From Theobroma cacao (Eukaryota > Streptophyta > Magnoliopsida > Malvales > Malvaceae): a stretch of 64,000 nucleotides of DNA. The translations under genes and the position numbers were made by a program. Shown here piece after piece: positions 47,827 to 60,789 of this stretch. The stretch's first letter is position 1. Each line of letters opens with the position of its first letter. Location of the stretch: NCBI RefSeq assembly GCF_000208745.1, contig NC_030854.1:28485208-28549207 (forward strand). Direction: 5' to 3'. Below the pieces are notes generated by a model, which was not told where the DNA came from, made no database searches, and was given only the letters and a program-made list of their open reading frames with translations.

Positions 47827-50800
47827 TCAGTTATCTTTCGGAATGTCAAGGTCCGCGAATACCGGACTGTCAACTCCCACTCCCATTGCATTTAGACCAT
47901 TGTCCACATACACAACAGCTCCAGTGATAGCCGAAGACATCGGGGATGCGAGGAAGGCAGCAGCATTTCCCACCTCCTCTGTCCAGTTATAATTCAGACT
48001 TAATAAGTACACAACGATATATACACAGCAAGGCATAACATTTAAGCTTATGGTTGTGCTATAATTATTACACTTTCTAATCTTGATCTATATAAAATGT
48101 TTGTGCTTTAAACTTCACTTATAATTAATGGCAATTTCTTGATTGAGAGAATGTTGAATGGCAATTATTCCATTTTACTGCCACGACATGCAGAATAAGT
48201 TATAGTTTGTGACTCACCTGCTGATAGTTCTTTCTGTAGGGGTGCATTAGCCAGTGAGTAATCAATCATCATATCAATAAATCCAATTGCTTTAGCAGCT
48301 CGACTCCTCAATGGGCCTGAGATATTCTCGAATAGCACAGCAATGTGAGGGAATTGATAGATACAGCGTTAAGATACTTAACTAAGATGCAGCTCAGTGT
48401 TCCTCTACACTGAGCAAATCACAAGGAATGATGGCACATAATTGAAATTGCATATTCTTTAATGGACATTCTAAAAGTAACTTCAAACTTTCATAAGGAA
48501 TGCATTTTCTGTACTTTCGGATTAATGCAGTTCTGTAGAACATACACATGCTTTCCTAAAATTATTACTAGAAGATTAGAGGTGCAAAAGCAAAACAAAA
48601 TTCTAACAAGACAATTGGAGGCTCAATCAAGTATTATCTGCATGAACAGAACGGGACTATTACTTAATTGTGCAATGCAAAGGCACGAGATTTTCAAGAA
48701 AGCCCTATGCCAGCAATAGACTTTCCAAACAAATAGAACTGCTCAGAGCATGAGCATGACTGAGCACATTCCAGCACTAGGACACTAGTAGTCAACGAGG
48801 GTATAAGACCATCATCTTCATGGGTAATTTTGGTGGTAGTTACAGGCTTAAAGCCATAGCCCTACCCCTCATGCCATTAGACTTTTCAGATCAATAGGAC
48901 ATAGCCCTTAGCATGGACAAAGCACATTCCAGCAGTAGGGCACAACAGGACATGATGATGTAAGATTGTCATCTTGTTGGGTAAATTTGATCATCGATTT
49001 ACCTAAAACTGCACTTTTATCATCCAATTTAAAAATAGATACATTTCCTCCTTATTTTGCTAAAATTTGAATTTTTTTTTTATAACTTAGTCCCTCCATG
49101 ATTCTTTTCATAGTTCCTCCCATGCATGTGCTCTTGCACGGCACAGGAAATAATGGGAAATAAATATTTCTGACATAAGCTCAAAAGTCTTTTACTAAGA
49201 AAAAATTTATCGTTTTTCGTGTGTGTGTGTGCGTGCACATGTGCGTATGGGTGGGGCAATATTATTCTTATTAACAAGTTACTGTTAGACCTGCAGATAT
49301 TGTGTTGACTCTGACTTTGTGTTTTCTTCCAGCTTCAAAAGCCAGCACCTGTATCAAGCAAACATTAAGTTATCAATAGTATAGAATCATGATAAATATA
49401 GGACAGAACAGAAAGAGATCTAGAATAGGGTAAGCAAGAGAGATAGAAACAGAAAGCAAGCCCCAGAGAATATACAAAAAGAAGAAAGAAAGAAAAACTC
49501 ACACGTGTATCACTCTCCAAAGCAGCTTTTGCTGAACTCATGCCTCCACCGTATCTGCCCATAGAATGACATGAAAAGACGTAAACAAAATATCTAAGAG
49601 CAAAGGCTTAAATGGGAAAAACGTAAATGGAAATGTACCCTGGGATTATTCTTTCAGAAGCAATGTATGTTAGAGAAATTGAAGCACCACCTGCAGCACC
49701 AATAGACAAGCATAAATTCAAGCAACAATTGGATCTTCATTTCCATGGATTGTTAAGAGAGAAAAATAGGGTGAGATTGGATGAGAAATATGCCTGGATT
49801 CATTATTGGAAGAAAGTTCCTGAGTAGAGAAACAAAGGAGTAACTTGATGCGGACAGGGCAGCAAGGTATCCATTTCTTGATGTCTCTAAAAGTGGTTTG
49901 CTTACCTGCAGATGTATGTTAAAAATAGATAAGTACCATGAAGATATTTGAAAAACAGCACTGAAGTATTAAAGTAATAAACACCATACCTCTGGTCCAT
50001 TTGCAAGTGAGTGAACAAGGATGTCAATACTGCCAAAATCCTTTTTCACACATTCAACAACCTCCTGTGAGACATTAACACAATGTTGTAACCTGTGTTA
50101 CCATTCCTTAACCATATGAACTTCAAAGAAAAAGGCATTTTAATCACTGAACTGGAGAACCATCATAAACTTGATACATTTCAAAGATTACAGTTAAACA
50201 TCCAAGTTTGGAATAGTATCTGGAATCACAAATTTGCAGCTTGAGGAACCAACCAAATAGAAAAAATTCAGATTGGGTATGATCATGGCCAAGAAGGATA
50301 CTGTTTGTGAAAACCAAATGATTTTGACACCTAATTAGTTAAAGTAATACATGAACCATCCATACATTTAATTTAAGTAAATGAACACAAAATTTCAACT
50401 TTTTTCTGGCAAACATAGCATCACGAGGAAAACGAAAAGCTGCATAAATCTAACCGTTGATAGCTCTAACCCCATAGGAAAGAACAATGCAGTTCATTAA
50501 ACCATGCAAAAGGTATTTTTGCTGCTTGGTTTGATTATTAAAAGTTGAGTATCCATGCAGCTGAAATGGATTTTGCAACAACTCATTGGCACTGAAACAC
50601 TGGCAATATGTACCTAAATTTAATCAAGAAAATGATTTATCTGTCCTACGAGATGCAAAGGCAACTTAGAAGTTACATATTATGAGGTTGATTTTGACTG
50701 AACACTGTTTTACCTGAACCGTCCAATTTGAAGACCCAGCATAGCGTTTATTTGTTTTTACCTGCACGTAACAAAAAATTAGCATTTCACAAATTGATAT

Positions 50801-51988
50801 TTGTCTTGTTCTAGAAACTACATGGAGAAAAAGCTTACATCTTCAGGAACATCCTCAGGACAGTCATAAACAGCATCCATGGGATAAACTTTTGTGATCT
50901 CCATTAATGAACCATCTGGCAATCTGGAAAAAATAAATTCCGATTAGCATAGGGTAAGGGAGAGTTCAGCACATATCAAAATCTATGTAATCGATCAGGA
51001 AAGGCCATATTTTTTCTTACACGCGTGATTCATCAAATTTCCCACGTCTTAGACTGCTCTCAAATATGTTGAGTGCCTGTACAAAAATAAGCAATTGTAA
51101 GAAACAATACAACTTTGACATTAAATGAGAATCTCTGTTTTCTAAATGACCAATAAGTTAGATCAAGATACATACAGGTACCCACGTTCCAACAATAATT
51201 TCAGCTCCAGCAGCAGCAAGAGATTTTGCTATTGCCCAGCCATATCCATTGTTATCAGCAACACCAGCTATAAATGCTCTTTTACCTGTTAACAGATGGC
51301 TCGTGTTAGATGTTCAAGTGGTTATGTTCATACCTCAGAGACAAGTTTCACGCCTTATGTGCTTTTGAGTCAGGACATGACATATTGAGGTAAAAATCTT
51401 TTCAGGTTCAACAAACATGAGCACATGTTGAAGACACACATGATCATGTAATCTATCTGTGTTCAATGTTGTTTCATGATTGAATCTAGGATCAATAAAA
51501 GTAGGCTTTTTTGTACCGAAAAAACATACATGTAGCCCTTGAATTAATACTTAGAATTGTCATATTTTTCCAAGCATAGAAAGGCACATAAACAGTGAAG
51601 GGAGTGAAGATAAACTATCATTGATGGGACAGATAAAATCTATTAAGAAGATGAAACACATTAAAATTAGGCTTTGGAAAAGGGGGAGGGGGCTTAGGGA
51701 TGGCTGACCTCTCAAATCAATAGGCAGTCCAGGTAAAGGCTTGTTGTCATTTGTCTCAGAAATTGCTCTTGTAACAAACTTTTCAAATTTCACAGGTCCT
51801 GGAGTGATCTTCCGGAGGAATGGCTGCCTTAATGAGATGTGAGAGGAGCTTGCAAGCCTTGTCCAAGATGCCTCTTTATTCTCAGTGCTGATGTTCACCG
51901 CGCTTGAGACAAGCATTTTACGAGAAGAAGAAATACAAGGCTTAATAGTTGCCATGTATGTGCCAGGAGCCGCAGCCGTTCCCATCAT
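47827..51988 (-). CDS. MOD1: Enoyl-[acyl-carrier-protein] reductase (NADH), chloroplastic, 12 coding exons
   Basis: Minus-strand exons: 51988-51709, 51285-51176, 51076-51021, 50923-50839, 50761-50714, 50064-49990, 49905-49794, 49690-49639, 49554-49503, 49348-49291, 48316-48218, 47978-47827. The frame holds to 392 residues, the usual ENR length. The enzyme performs the last step of plastid fatty-acid elongation, reducing trans-2-enoyl-ACP with NADH. Residues 1 to about 80 are a Ser-rich transit peptide. The Rossmann start is [32 protein letters not shown] and the active site [21 protein letters not shown] keep the plant pattern of Tyr, Tyr (10 apart) and Lys (Tyr-x7-Lys). The C-terminus is [18 protein letters not shown]. 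The intron after exon 7 has a GC donor (CCAG|GCATAT). The leader has its own intron (about 52692-52038). Plants commonly carry one or two such genes. Confidence 0.95.
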
Positions 51989-52037
51989 TTTAGTTTTCTT
52001 TTTTTAAAATTGAATCACCAGAAATCAAACACAACTC

Positions 52038-52692
52038 TGCAAGAACGAGAGGGACATTTAAATAGTCAACAGAAACACAAACAATATTGTTCATAGAAAG
52101 ACAAAACTTTTAAGTGGCATCATAGGCAAGGATGTTAACTTAATAGAATAAAAAACACCTGCATCCCCTCTTCAAACTTTTGGAAAGTAAACAGATCACC
52201 AAGTTGAGTCAAAAACTCCTCTCAACAATCTATAGTGGTGTCTCAAACACCCAATCCTTATTTGCTTGCAATGGATAAATCACAAGTATAGTCTCTTTAA
52301 AAGGTAAATTCTATATTTGCTCGGTTTGGTTTCCCATATTATGGTTTCTACTTCTAGAAACAGTTTGTCCATTGTATGCTGCAATAGTCTGACATGTATG
52401 TAACACATCATTGCTTATTTTCATCAAATTTCTCAGCAATCAAATAAGAAACAGAAGATTCCTCATATTAGTTTCTCTGAATGGCAAAACGACATGTAAA
52501 TAAAACAGAATCAAGTTCAAAACTTCCAAAACACACACACATGGAAAAAAAAATGAAATATACAAAAAATGGAATGAACCCATTATTAAAGTTTCAATAT
52601 TAAACCACATTTGAAGGTGATTACGAAATAAGAAATAATGAGACCCAAGAAAACAGAAGATGAGTATAACATTGAAAGATCCGAAAACTCAC
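52038..52692 (-). other. 5' UTR intron of the enoyl-ACP reductase gene
   Basis: On the minus strand a donor (CACTTTG|GTGAGTTTT) lies at about 52692 and an acceptor (TTCTTGCAG|AGTTGTG) at about 52038, about 50 bases before the ATG. The CT-rich first exon lies at about 52693-52760. Leader introns are frequent in highly expressed plant genes. Confidence 0.6.
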
Positions 52693-52799
52693 CAAAGTGA
52701 TGCTGAGAATGCAGTTAGAAAGAGAGGAGGGTGGTTAGGATGTAGAGAAGTTTTGAGTCTGAGAATGTAAGAAGTAGTTGTGTATATAAATGTGGTTTT

Positions 52800-54250
52800 G
52801 TCTGGGGTTTCGATGAAATCGAAGTGGTTTGATGAAGTTTTGGTTTCCAACAGTTGGGAGGGGAGCTTTGGAAAAGTCGAGGAGGGCTTTGAGCGTGCTG
52901 TTCGTTTTGGCGCCGAACGGAATGACTGATTTGCCCCTTTGCACAGTTAACCCTGGGTGGCCTTAGCTGGCTTGTGGTACTCACGTTGTGACTCCCCCAC
53001 GTGTTAGTCCTCTTAGGTCTTGAAATTCTTGGAATTTGTTTGGAACCCTAGAAAATCAATACCAAAACCAATTAATATCGCATGTAACATTAGAAATAGG
53101 AGCAGAGTGTAGCTACTGTCTCTAATCTTTTTTATAAAGTGTCTTCTTCATTCTTAACTCTCAAATTGTCGCAATTGAACTTTCCATTTCAACAAAAAAA
53201 CACTAATAGAGCTTTTTTTTTTTTTACTTCCCTCGTGTACATTGGCTACAAGCTAACAGAAATAATAAAAAAAAATTTAAGAGTAAGATATGTGAGGATG
53301 AACACACTTGTATAAGAGTCAGCAATAATCATATAGTAGCATTAAGTGCTTGAATAGTTAAAAAGCTTGGCTCTAAGTTGCATGTTGAACCAAATATGTC
53401 ATATAATTTAATTCAATATCAATTGAATGAGAACTATGGTTTGACAATCAATTCAAAAAAAAAATTGTATAAGGTTAAGAAAAGAGTGAGGGAAGAATCT
53501 CAATAACTCATACTAGATCATACAACATGCTTTATTTATATATGTTCAAATGGTGAGAGATATTTATCTTAGTAGCATTTTCATCGGACAATTAGATTAA
53601 CTTAAAATTAATGTGAAACCCTACTTTTAAAATGTTTTTTCTTTTGCTCGATGCCATGACAAAAGGGTTTAATAATGGATGTAAACTTTTTATTGTTGAG
53701 ATGAATAATATCAACAGATAAAATTTACGTAAATTATTAAATTTTTTAATTATCTTGTGTGATAGTTTAACCATAAAAACACCACGATACCTCTTCCATG
53801 TTAAAATTTACTTGTATTACACTCATAAAGCTCAAATTATTTGTATGATTTCGTTATTTTTCTAATTTTATGAATTATCAAAATGTAAAAAGCAGAATGA
53901 AAATTTCTTTTTTTTTTATTTGCAATTATTTGTCTAAACAGGGGCTGGGGATTGGACAAATAGTGGGCCTAATTTAGACCCAAGAAAATTTGAGCTTCTA
54001 ATTAAAGCCCAAAAGAACCCAAGATTGCTAAATTCTCTGTGACGTCAAAACAAAATCCAGCCCTATGATGAAAGAGCACGTGACAGCAGCGTGACAACAC
54101 GGACGCCATTTTTCAGTTAAAAGGACGGCCAACTCACGGAATCCAGCCGTAACAATTAACTGCATTTAAACCCTAATTCTAAAATCCCCCCAATTATTAA
54201 TATATATATGTATATACTTATTTCGATAAAATAAACAATATCTCATTCAT
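52800..54250. other. Intergenic between ENR and the CCCH gene
   Basis: Divergent upstream regions of the minus-strand ENR gene and the plus-strand KH/CCCH gene. A G-box-type CCACGTGTTA lies at about 52998. 53200-53900 is AT-rich with nothing recognised. Confidence 0.5.
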
Positions 54251-54325
54251 TTAACCTTGTCCCACTCTCTTCGGCTCTCTCTTTTAGCTCGTTCTTCCTC
54301 ATCCTCCCCAAAACCCCTCCAAAGC

Positions 54326-54383
54326 TAGGGTTAGGGTTTTTCTCTCTCTCGGATTTTTGTCTTGCTCTTGCTAGGGTTTTTAG
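54326..54383 (+). promoter_or_regulatory. Cluster of telo-boxes in the CCCH-gene leader
   Basis: GCTAGGGTTAGGGTTTTTC at about 54325 and GCTAGGGTTTTTAGGG at about 54371 give three to four AGGGTT words within 60 bases of a CT-rich leader, about 110-160 bases before the ATG. Confidence 0.6.
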
Positions 54384-54486
54384 GGCACCTGTAATTCTTA
54401 ATATTCTTTTATTTTCCAGATAATTTGAAATTTATTGTAGTCGTTTTTTTGGATCTGGATCTGTAAGTTGCGTAGAAAGTAAATCG

Positions 54487-56607
54487 ATGGATACTCGTAA
54501 AAGGGGAAGGCCTGAAGCTGGCTTCAACAGTAATGGTGGCTTCAAGAAAACTAAGCCAGGTTTGCTGCCCCTTTTTCCTTTTTCTTTTTAAAATAGTTTT
54601 CTTTTTGTTCTTGTTAATATTTACGAGCTTGGATAAATACGAAAAATTAGTAAATGATTATTTATTTAATTATTAGTAATGAGATTTGCAGCCATATGAA
54701 GAATTTAATTACATGGACTTTATGGGGGGTAATTTGGTTAAAAGATATAGAAAAAATTTGTAACTGAGAAAAAGAAGTAATTAATTAATGTTTTGCAACA
54801 GAAATGGAATCAACTGGTGTAGGAAGCAAATCGAAGCCATGCACCAAGTTTTTCAGGTTAAAATTCTTTTACCCACCTAAACAAATATTAGTAGTATTTC
54901 CAATTTAAGTTATACTTAATTTTGTTTTTATCTTTTCTCTCTAATGCTTATATTGTAAAAATTTTAAATTTACAATTTGTTAATAGTTAAAAGTGCGCCA
55001 TTGTGCTAATGAAATTGGGTATTGAGTTATTATTTACAGGTACATTACTCTTGTTTGATCATGATCAAGTTAAAGAATAACAGATATTGGCTTCATTTAT
55101 AACAATTTTGCTGGAGTTAGGTGGTGGTAAAGAGGCAAATTATATCAAGATCTATCATTTTTATAACTTATAGTACCTAAGGTAGAACTAATGGTAAATT
55201 TTTCGGAATTGGTACGGTTGTTGAATCCATTGGTAAGTTACTTGTGTTATAATTGAAATGGTTAAAGTATGATGGAGTTCAGGTATGATGTGTTCATGTT
55301 AAAATTTTGTGATTGGAACTCAACTTTTTATAAGTTCTATACATCCCAGTACCGAAATGCAGCATAGCGGGGGGCAGAGGGTATTTTTCTCAACAAGTCA
55401 TATTGATATCAGTATCAATAACTTAGCAACTTTTATATATATATTTATATTTTCTGTTTTGGATAAAGATATTTTGTTCATGCACATAAATATATAATAG
55501 CACTGGTAGCCAATCTAGAAAGAAGCTTTAGTCATACACTTAAACCATTTTTATCAACTTTCTATTGTTTGTGGTGTACTGCCAATAAACTCAAATTTAA
55601 AATGACAAGTAACTACACTCCTCAGGTTCTGTGCATCCTCTGCTTTTAAGTTGGGATATGTGCTCTGTGCTCACTTTAGCTAGGTTCCTGGTTTATTGAA
55701 ATTTCTGGATTTTTCTAATAGTTTGCTTTCAGCTATACAACATCTGATGCCACTGAAGCATATCTATTTCATGGACATCTGATAGATTTTATATGTAGAT
55801 GAACTCATGGATTCTTGTTAGCTTTATCTGATCATATCTCATGTGTTTAATTGCAGCACTGCTGGTTGCCCCTTTGGTGAGAGCTGCCACTTCCTGCACT
55901 ATGTTCCTGGTGGTTACAATGCTGTAGCCCAGATAATGAACCTTGCACCAGCTGTTCCACCAGCTTCTAGAAACATGGCAGCACCACCACCCATCCCAAA
56001 TGGATCCTCTGCTGTTAAAACTCGCTTGTGCAACAAATTTAGTAGTGCTGAAGGTTGCAAGTTTGGTGACAAATGCCATTTTGCACATGGTGACTGGGAA
56101 CTTGGCAAGCCTATTGCTCCTTCTCATGATGATCCTCGTGGCATGGCAACTATTGCTGGTCGTATGGGCAGTCGGATGGAGCCTCCACCCCCATCAGGTC
56201 CTGCTGCTAGCTTTGGTGCCTCAGCGACTGCAAAAATTAGTGTGGATGCCTCTCTTGCAGGAGCCATAATTGGGAAGGGTGGTGTGCACTCCAAGCAGAT
56301 TTGTCGTCGAACAGGAGCAAAACTTTCTATTCGGGAGCATGAGTCAGATCCCACCCTCAGGAACATTGAGCTTGAAGGATCATTTGAGCAAATTAAACAA
56401 GCCAGTGCAATGGTTAGAGAGCTAATTAGCAGCCTTGGTCCAGTCTCAGGTCCTGCCAAAACGCCTGGTGTGCCTGGTGGGCAAGGGCATCCGGGAAGCA
56501 ACTACAAGACAAAGTTATGTGACAATTTTGCAAAGGGAAGTTGCACTTTTGGGGAAAGATGTCACTTTGCACATGGTACTGCTGAATTGCGAAAGTCAGC
56601 AGTGTGA
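54487..56607 (+). CDS. KH domain and triple CCCH zinc-finger RNA-binding protein
   Basis: Exons: 54487-54559, 54802-54856, 55857-56607. Introns are GT-AG and the product is 292 residues. Start MDTRKRGRPEAGF. CCCH finger 1 (38-57, C-x8-C-x5-C-x3-H) is split by the 1 kb intron 2. Finger 2 (101-120) reads CNKFSSAEGCKFGDKCHFAH. The KH domain (about 168-235) has the RNA-contacting GKGG loop at 182-185 within ASLAGAIIGKGGVHSKQI. Finger 3 (264-282, C-x7-C-x5-C-x3-H) reads CDNFAKGSCTFGERCHFAH. This is the plant finger-finger-KH-finger family represented by Arabidopsis At3g12130 and At5g06770 (often named CCCH protein 14-like elsewhere). It presumably binds mRNA. All Cys and His ligands and the KH loop are intact. 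The leader has telo-boxes. Confidence 0.93.
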
Positions 56608-56619
56608 GGGCTACTAGTT

Positions 56620-58440
56620 CTTTCCTAGTAGTTGATAGCCTGAGATATTTTGTAGTCTTGTATCCGTGAGAGCCTTGTTTAACATGGTAGCTGTGCAATA
56701 CTATCTAGTGGAAGTGATTTGGGTGAGGGTTTTTTTGGGCTTTCTTAGTCTTTATTTTTTATTTGTAACTGTCAAATTTAGTATCCGCAGTTTCCCCCTT
56801 CTCTGAGTTCCCATCAATCTTTTAATGTGGTTTTATAAGCTTAGAGCAGCAGATGATGATCTTCTTTTTTGGGGTATAATGTGGTTTTAATGTCATTTCT
56901 TAAAGTATCACATACTGGGAGGTGATTTGGCCATGGGATTGTGATCCCTGGACCTAAGATTAGGGAACAGTATTGAAGCTCACAAGTCAGTCTGCATTTT
57001 TAAAAGGAGAGTCTCGCTTTAGACTGAAACCAAAATCCTCTAATTGAGTCCAATTGTCTTTACAACGAATGCTAACAGCCTGCAAGGCGATACAGGCAAT
57101 TCCTTGTTAAATGACAGAAACAGAGGATGAGACCACATCAATTAAAAGTTTGACAAAACTTGGTCTTGGTATCATCATGATACATTAAAGCGCTCAACAT
57201 CCATTTCTAATTAGGCTCTTTACATTATTATTATAACTATTATTCTTTTTGTAAGTAGGCTCTTCACATTTAGTTCGTCATCAAGGTTTCAATATTACAA
57301 GGTCATCAAATTTGTTCCTTGGTACTACAAAAACGCTTAGGAGTTCTCAAAACTTTTCCGTAACTCTGATTTTCTTCTGCAGTATATCATCTTAAACAAT
57401 TTCAAGTACATTTCACTGCCATCTGTTGTCTAAAAATGCTAAGTTTGTCGTCTTTTTGCTGTTCTTTGAACTTCTGGTTGATAGTTTAGAATGAGGTGCA
57501 AAAATCAGCTGAAGCCTGGAAGAAAACCATCAGTACTATCGGACATCTCCATCATTGTCCTCTTGCCATTCATTTTGCCACTAGAAATATTCTACATCCG
57601 GTGCGACATTACAAGAAAACCTATGGCTTGTATACTAGTGAGACATGACAACTCTCTGTAATGATAATATTTCCAATACGCCCAGAGCTTTCTTGTCATC
57701 GGCTTAAAACATATACCATTCAACAATCATTATTACCAATCTAGTAAATCAAGAAGTTGAAGAGGACATACACCAATGAAGGACTCCTAATCAAGGTTTC
57801 AATTGCATTAAACACAAATCTCAGTTGTTTAGTAGTTCACACTTAGTTGATTTTGGATCACTTTAAATGCTACAAAAGATGTAAAATTTGTAATCAAATT
57901 CTGATTGTTTTGCCACTAACATTGAACTGATGACATTGGTTGACATCATAGCATTGTTTTGGATATTGACGCTGGGATTATGCTCTGAACGGGTGATTGT
58001 TTCGTTCTCTGCTGGAGTGCGAATTTCCAGAATAGAGAAGATCAATTGATGATAACGTACCACGAAGCAAGGAGTAATTCCATCCCAACACAAACAACAA
58101 AGTGAAAAGGCTATTAAGGAACAAGTTCCTACAAATATGTTAGAACTTTTAACTATGGTTAAACTGTTTATTAATTAACTAGTTTCAAGATATAAGATTT
58201 TTCAGATTGGTTCTTGGCTTGATTCCTGAGATGGTAGGCATCATTTTTGTGCTTGGACTAGTGTTTGTATTCTGTGTTTCTTTCTTTTAATAGGATTGGC
58301 TGCCATTTACCATTCTGACCATCTATTATGTCTTGAGTTCTGTTGCCAAGGAAAGATTAAGGTTACCAGTTTCCAGGTCTCACCCCATAGTTTGTATGTA
58401 TTTGTGGTAACGTTTCTAGTTCTAGCTTATATTCATTTCT
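56620..58440. other. CCCH-gene 3' UTR, then intergenic
   Basis: The 3' UTR probably ends near 56850-56900. The remaining sequence has no recognised gene or RNA. Confidence 0.5.
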
Positions 58441-58447
58441 CACTTTA

Positions 58448-59145
58448 GGGGCCATTATCGGGCCCTTACTTAATTCCTTTTAATTTGAGATTTATGTCTA
58501 TATATCCTTGACTCTTTCCCTAAAAAGCTAATCACATGATGTCCTCATCGCCATGGATCACCTTGCCTGCCTCTTCCTCTTACTTCAGGTGCCATTATCA
58601 AGCTATTGCCTAATTCTTTTTAATTTAGGACTTATATCTATATATATCTTTTACTTTCTCCCTAAAAAGCTAATAAAATGATGTCCTCGTTGCCATGGAC
58701 TACCGTGGCTGCCTCTTCCTCTTACTCAGGGGTCATTATCAGGCTATTGTCTAATTCTTTCCAATTTGAGACTTATATCTATATATCCTTTACTCTCTCC
58801 CTAAAAAGCTAATCAAATGATATCCTCGTCACCGTGGACCACCTTGCTTGCCTCCTCCTCTCACTTCAAGGGCCATTATTGGACTCTTGCTTAATTCCTT
58901 TCAATTTGGGACTTATATCTATATATTCTTTACTCTCTCCCTAAAAAACTAATCAAATGATGTCTTCGTCGCCATGGACCACCTTACCTGCCTCCTCTTC
59001 TCACTTTAAGGGCCATTATCGGGCTCTTGCTTAATTTCTTCTAATTTGGGACTTATATCTATATATCTTTTACTCTCTTCCTAAAAAGCTAATCAAATGA
59101 TGTTCTCGTCGTCATAAACCATTTTGCTTGCCTCCTCTGAAGGCG
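58448..59145. repeat. Five-copy tandem array, ~140 bp unit
   Basis: Copies start at about 58448, 58589, 58729, 58869 and 59010, each with gggccattatcgg-type starts. Shared words are CTTATATCTATATAT, CCCTAAAAAGCTAATCA and ATGATGTCCTCGTCGCCATGG, then a ctgcctcctcttc tract. Copies 2-5 are closest to each other. Frayed partial copies continue to about 59370 (catggaccaccttac, aaaaagctatcctaatga). The unit is not recognised. Confidence 0.85.
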
Positions 59146-59149
59146 CTTA

Positions 59150-59670
59150 ACATGGACCACCTTACCTGACATCCTCACCTACCCAATCCAACGACGGCCT
59201 CGTTGCCATGAACCACCCTACCTTCCTCCTCTGAAAGTGCTTGGCATGGACCACCCTACTTGTGACCTCCAAAGGTGCTTGGCATACAATCAAGTCAAGG
59301 TCGGATCTAGTTTGATACTATTTGTCACGGGATCATTACTCTCTTTAAAAAGCTATCCTAATGAAATGTGCACAGCCACCGTTTATAAGCTTCTCAAAAT
59401 TCCTCTACTTGTCCGATATGAGATTTTTAGATATGCCTTAATTACTTCCTTTTAGCATGACACTGGTACCTAGTCATTTGTTTTACACATGATGATCATT
59501 ATAATACAAGAAAACGCACATAAATCAATCGCATTTTTATTTGGAACAGCTAAAAGTCAAATCATTTCATTCCTACAAAGAACAAGTTCCAAACATACCC
59601 ACACAAAGGGCCCTATAACTGAATGGCAAACAAAACCTAATGCTTTATTTTTTCAAAGAAAACAAGAAAA
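59150..59670. other. Frayed repeat tail and LEA 3' flank
   Basis: Partial copies of the 140 bp array grade into single-copy DNA. No gene was seen. Confidence 0.5.
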
Positions 59671-59678
59671 TGCCCATT

Positions 59679-60601
59679 TCAACTGTGAGTCCCCCCAGTC
59701 CCGTACCCATGGGGATCCCCCTCCACTCGGGTATTATGGGTCTTGGACCCACCCGCACCAGTCTTGATCCCAATAGGATGGGCCTCTGCCCTACCGACAT
59801 CCACCTGCACAGTGGGCTGCCCAGTGCCATGTCCAGGAAAAGCTGACATTTGGCGGGCCCCAGTGGGCTGTCCACGATCCCAGTCGTCGAATACGTGAGT
59901 CCCGGTAGCTGTGTAAGTATGGGTGCCTGTTGCCGTATAGCCGTCCTCTCTACCGGCTTGCTTCGCCACCGCATTGTGCAGACGCGCCTCTTGTTTGTCA
60001 AGTTCTGCCTGGTGGATCCTCTCCTCTTTCTTTTGAGTCGCCATTTCTTTTTGCACTGGGTCATGGGCTGTCAATTTCTCCACCTGCATCACCGCATTTT
60101 CCATGTCCAAATTAAACCAAGCGATGATTAGTCATCATTAAGATTCAAGGCATAAAATTTTGGTTCCTTCCAGGAAATTGCCTAGTGCACTAGCGGCCAC
60201 TGGCCACCATGATAAGACAAGTTGGGTTCTTTTACTACAAAAAGTAAGGTCGTCCAACTTGTTATAAGGAACAGGACACGTGATCCGCCAAGTGCAAGTA
60301 GGCATTACGTACCCCACTTCTAAAGTGAAAAGTTGGACACCAAAAAAATTAGGAAATGAGAAAAATAAATAGGACTTCAAAAAGAATTATTGCTTTCGTT
60401 TGTATGACAGAGTTCAGCGGAATAAGCTTTACCTTATAATAATTATAATACTAATAAAGTCTAATCTAATGTACCCCAAAATTTGAGGGTAAAAGAAAGG
60501 GAAAAGAAATGAACCTTCTCCTCCACTGTTGCCTTGGTCTTTTCCAAGCCAACTTTGGCAGAGGCCGCTATGTTGGCTGCTCTTTCCTTTATGGACTGCA
60601 T
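59679..60601 (-). CDS. LEA group 1 (LEA_1 family) protein, 2 exons
   Basis: Minus-strand exons 60601-60515 and 60083-59679 give 163 residues. The intron is GT-AG with a weak donor (AAG|GTTCAT). Residues 1-71 are the LEA_1 domain: [40 protein letters not shown] and [20 protein letters not shown], predicted amphipathic helix with no Cys or Trp. The tail is Gly/Thr/His-rich with a YTATGTH repeat and looks disordered. LEA group 1 proteins accumulate in late embryogenesis and drought and protect proteins and membranes; they are intrinsically disordered when hydrated. An ABRE-type ACGTGTC lies upstream. A second LEA_1-like gene follows in the same orientation beyond 63.5 kb. Confidence 0.92.
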
Positions 60602-60677
60602 GTTTCTGTTTTTCCACCGTCTTCTCGTCTTCACTATCAAAACCTCTCACTTGTTCCAACAACGTAATCGTTTTCGA

Positions 60678-60684
60678 TTAAATA
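60678..60684 (-). promoter_or_regulatory. TATA-like box of the LEA gene
   Basis: CTATTTAATC on the minus strand, about 80 bases before the ATG at 60601. Confidence 0.4.
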
Positions 60685-60766
60685 GATGAGAGGGGCATCT
60701 GAGTTGTGCCACCTGTACCAAGAGAAACATTCGTGGCGTTTCGGGACAGGGCTTTTGTTATTTGCT

Positions 60767-60773
60767 GACACGT
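60767..60773 (-). promoter_or_regulatory. ABRE (ACGTGTC) upstream of the LEA gene
   Basis: The minus strand reads AACGTGTCAGC about 170 bases before the ATG. ACGTG(G/T)C is the classic abscisic-acid response element and fits an ABA/desiccation-induced LEA gene. A second CACGTG lies inside the intron at about 60277-60282. Confidence 0.55.
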
Positions 60774-60789
60774 TATTGCCACATGTCGA

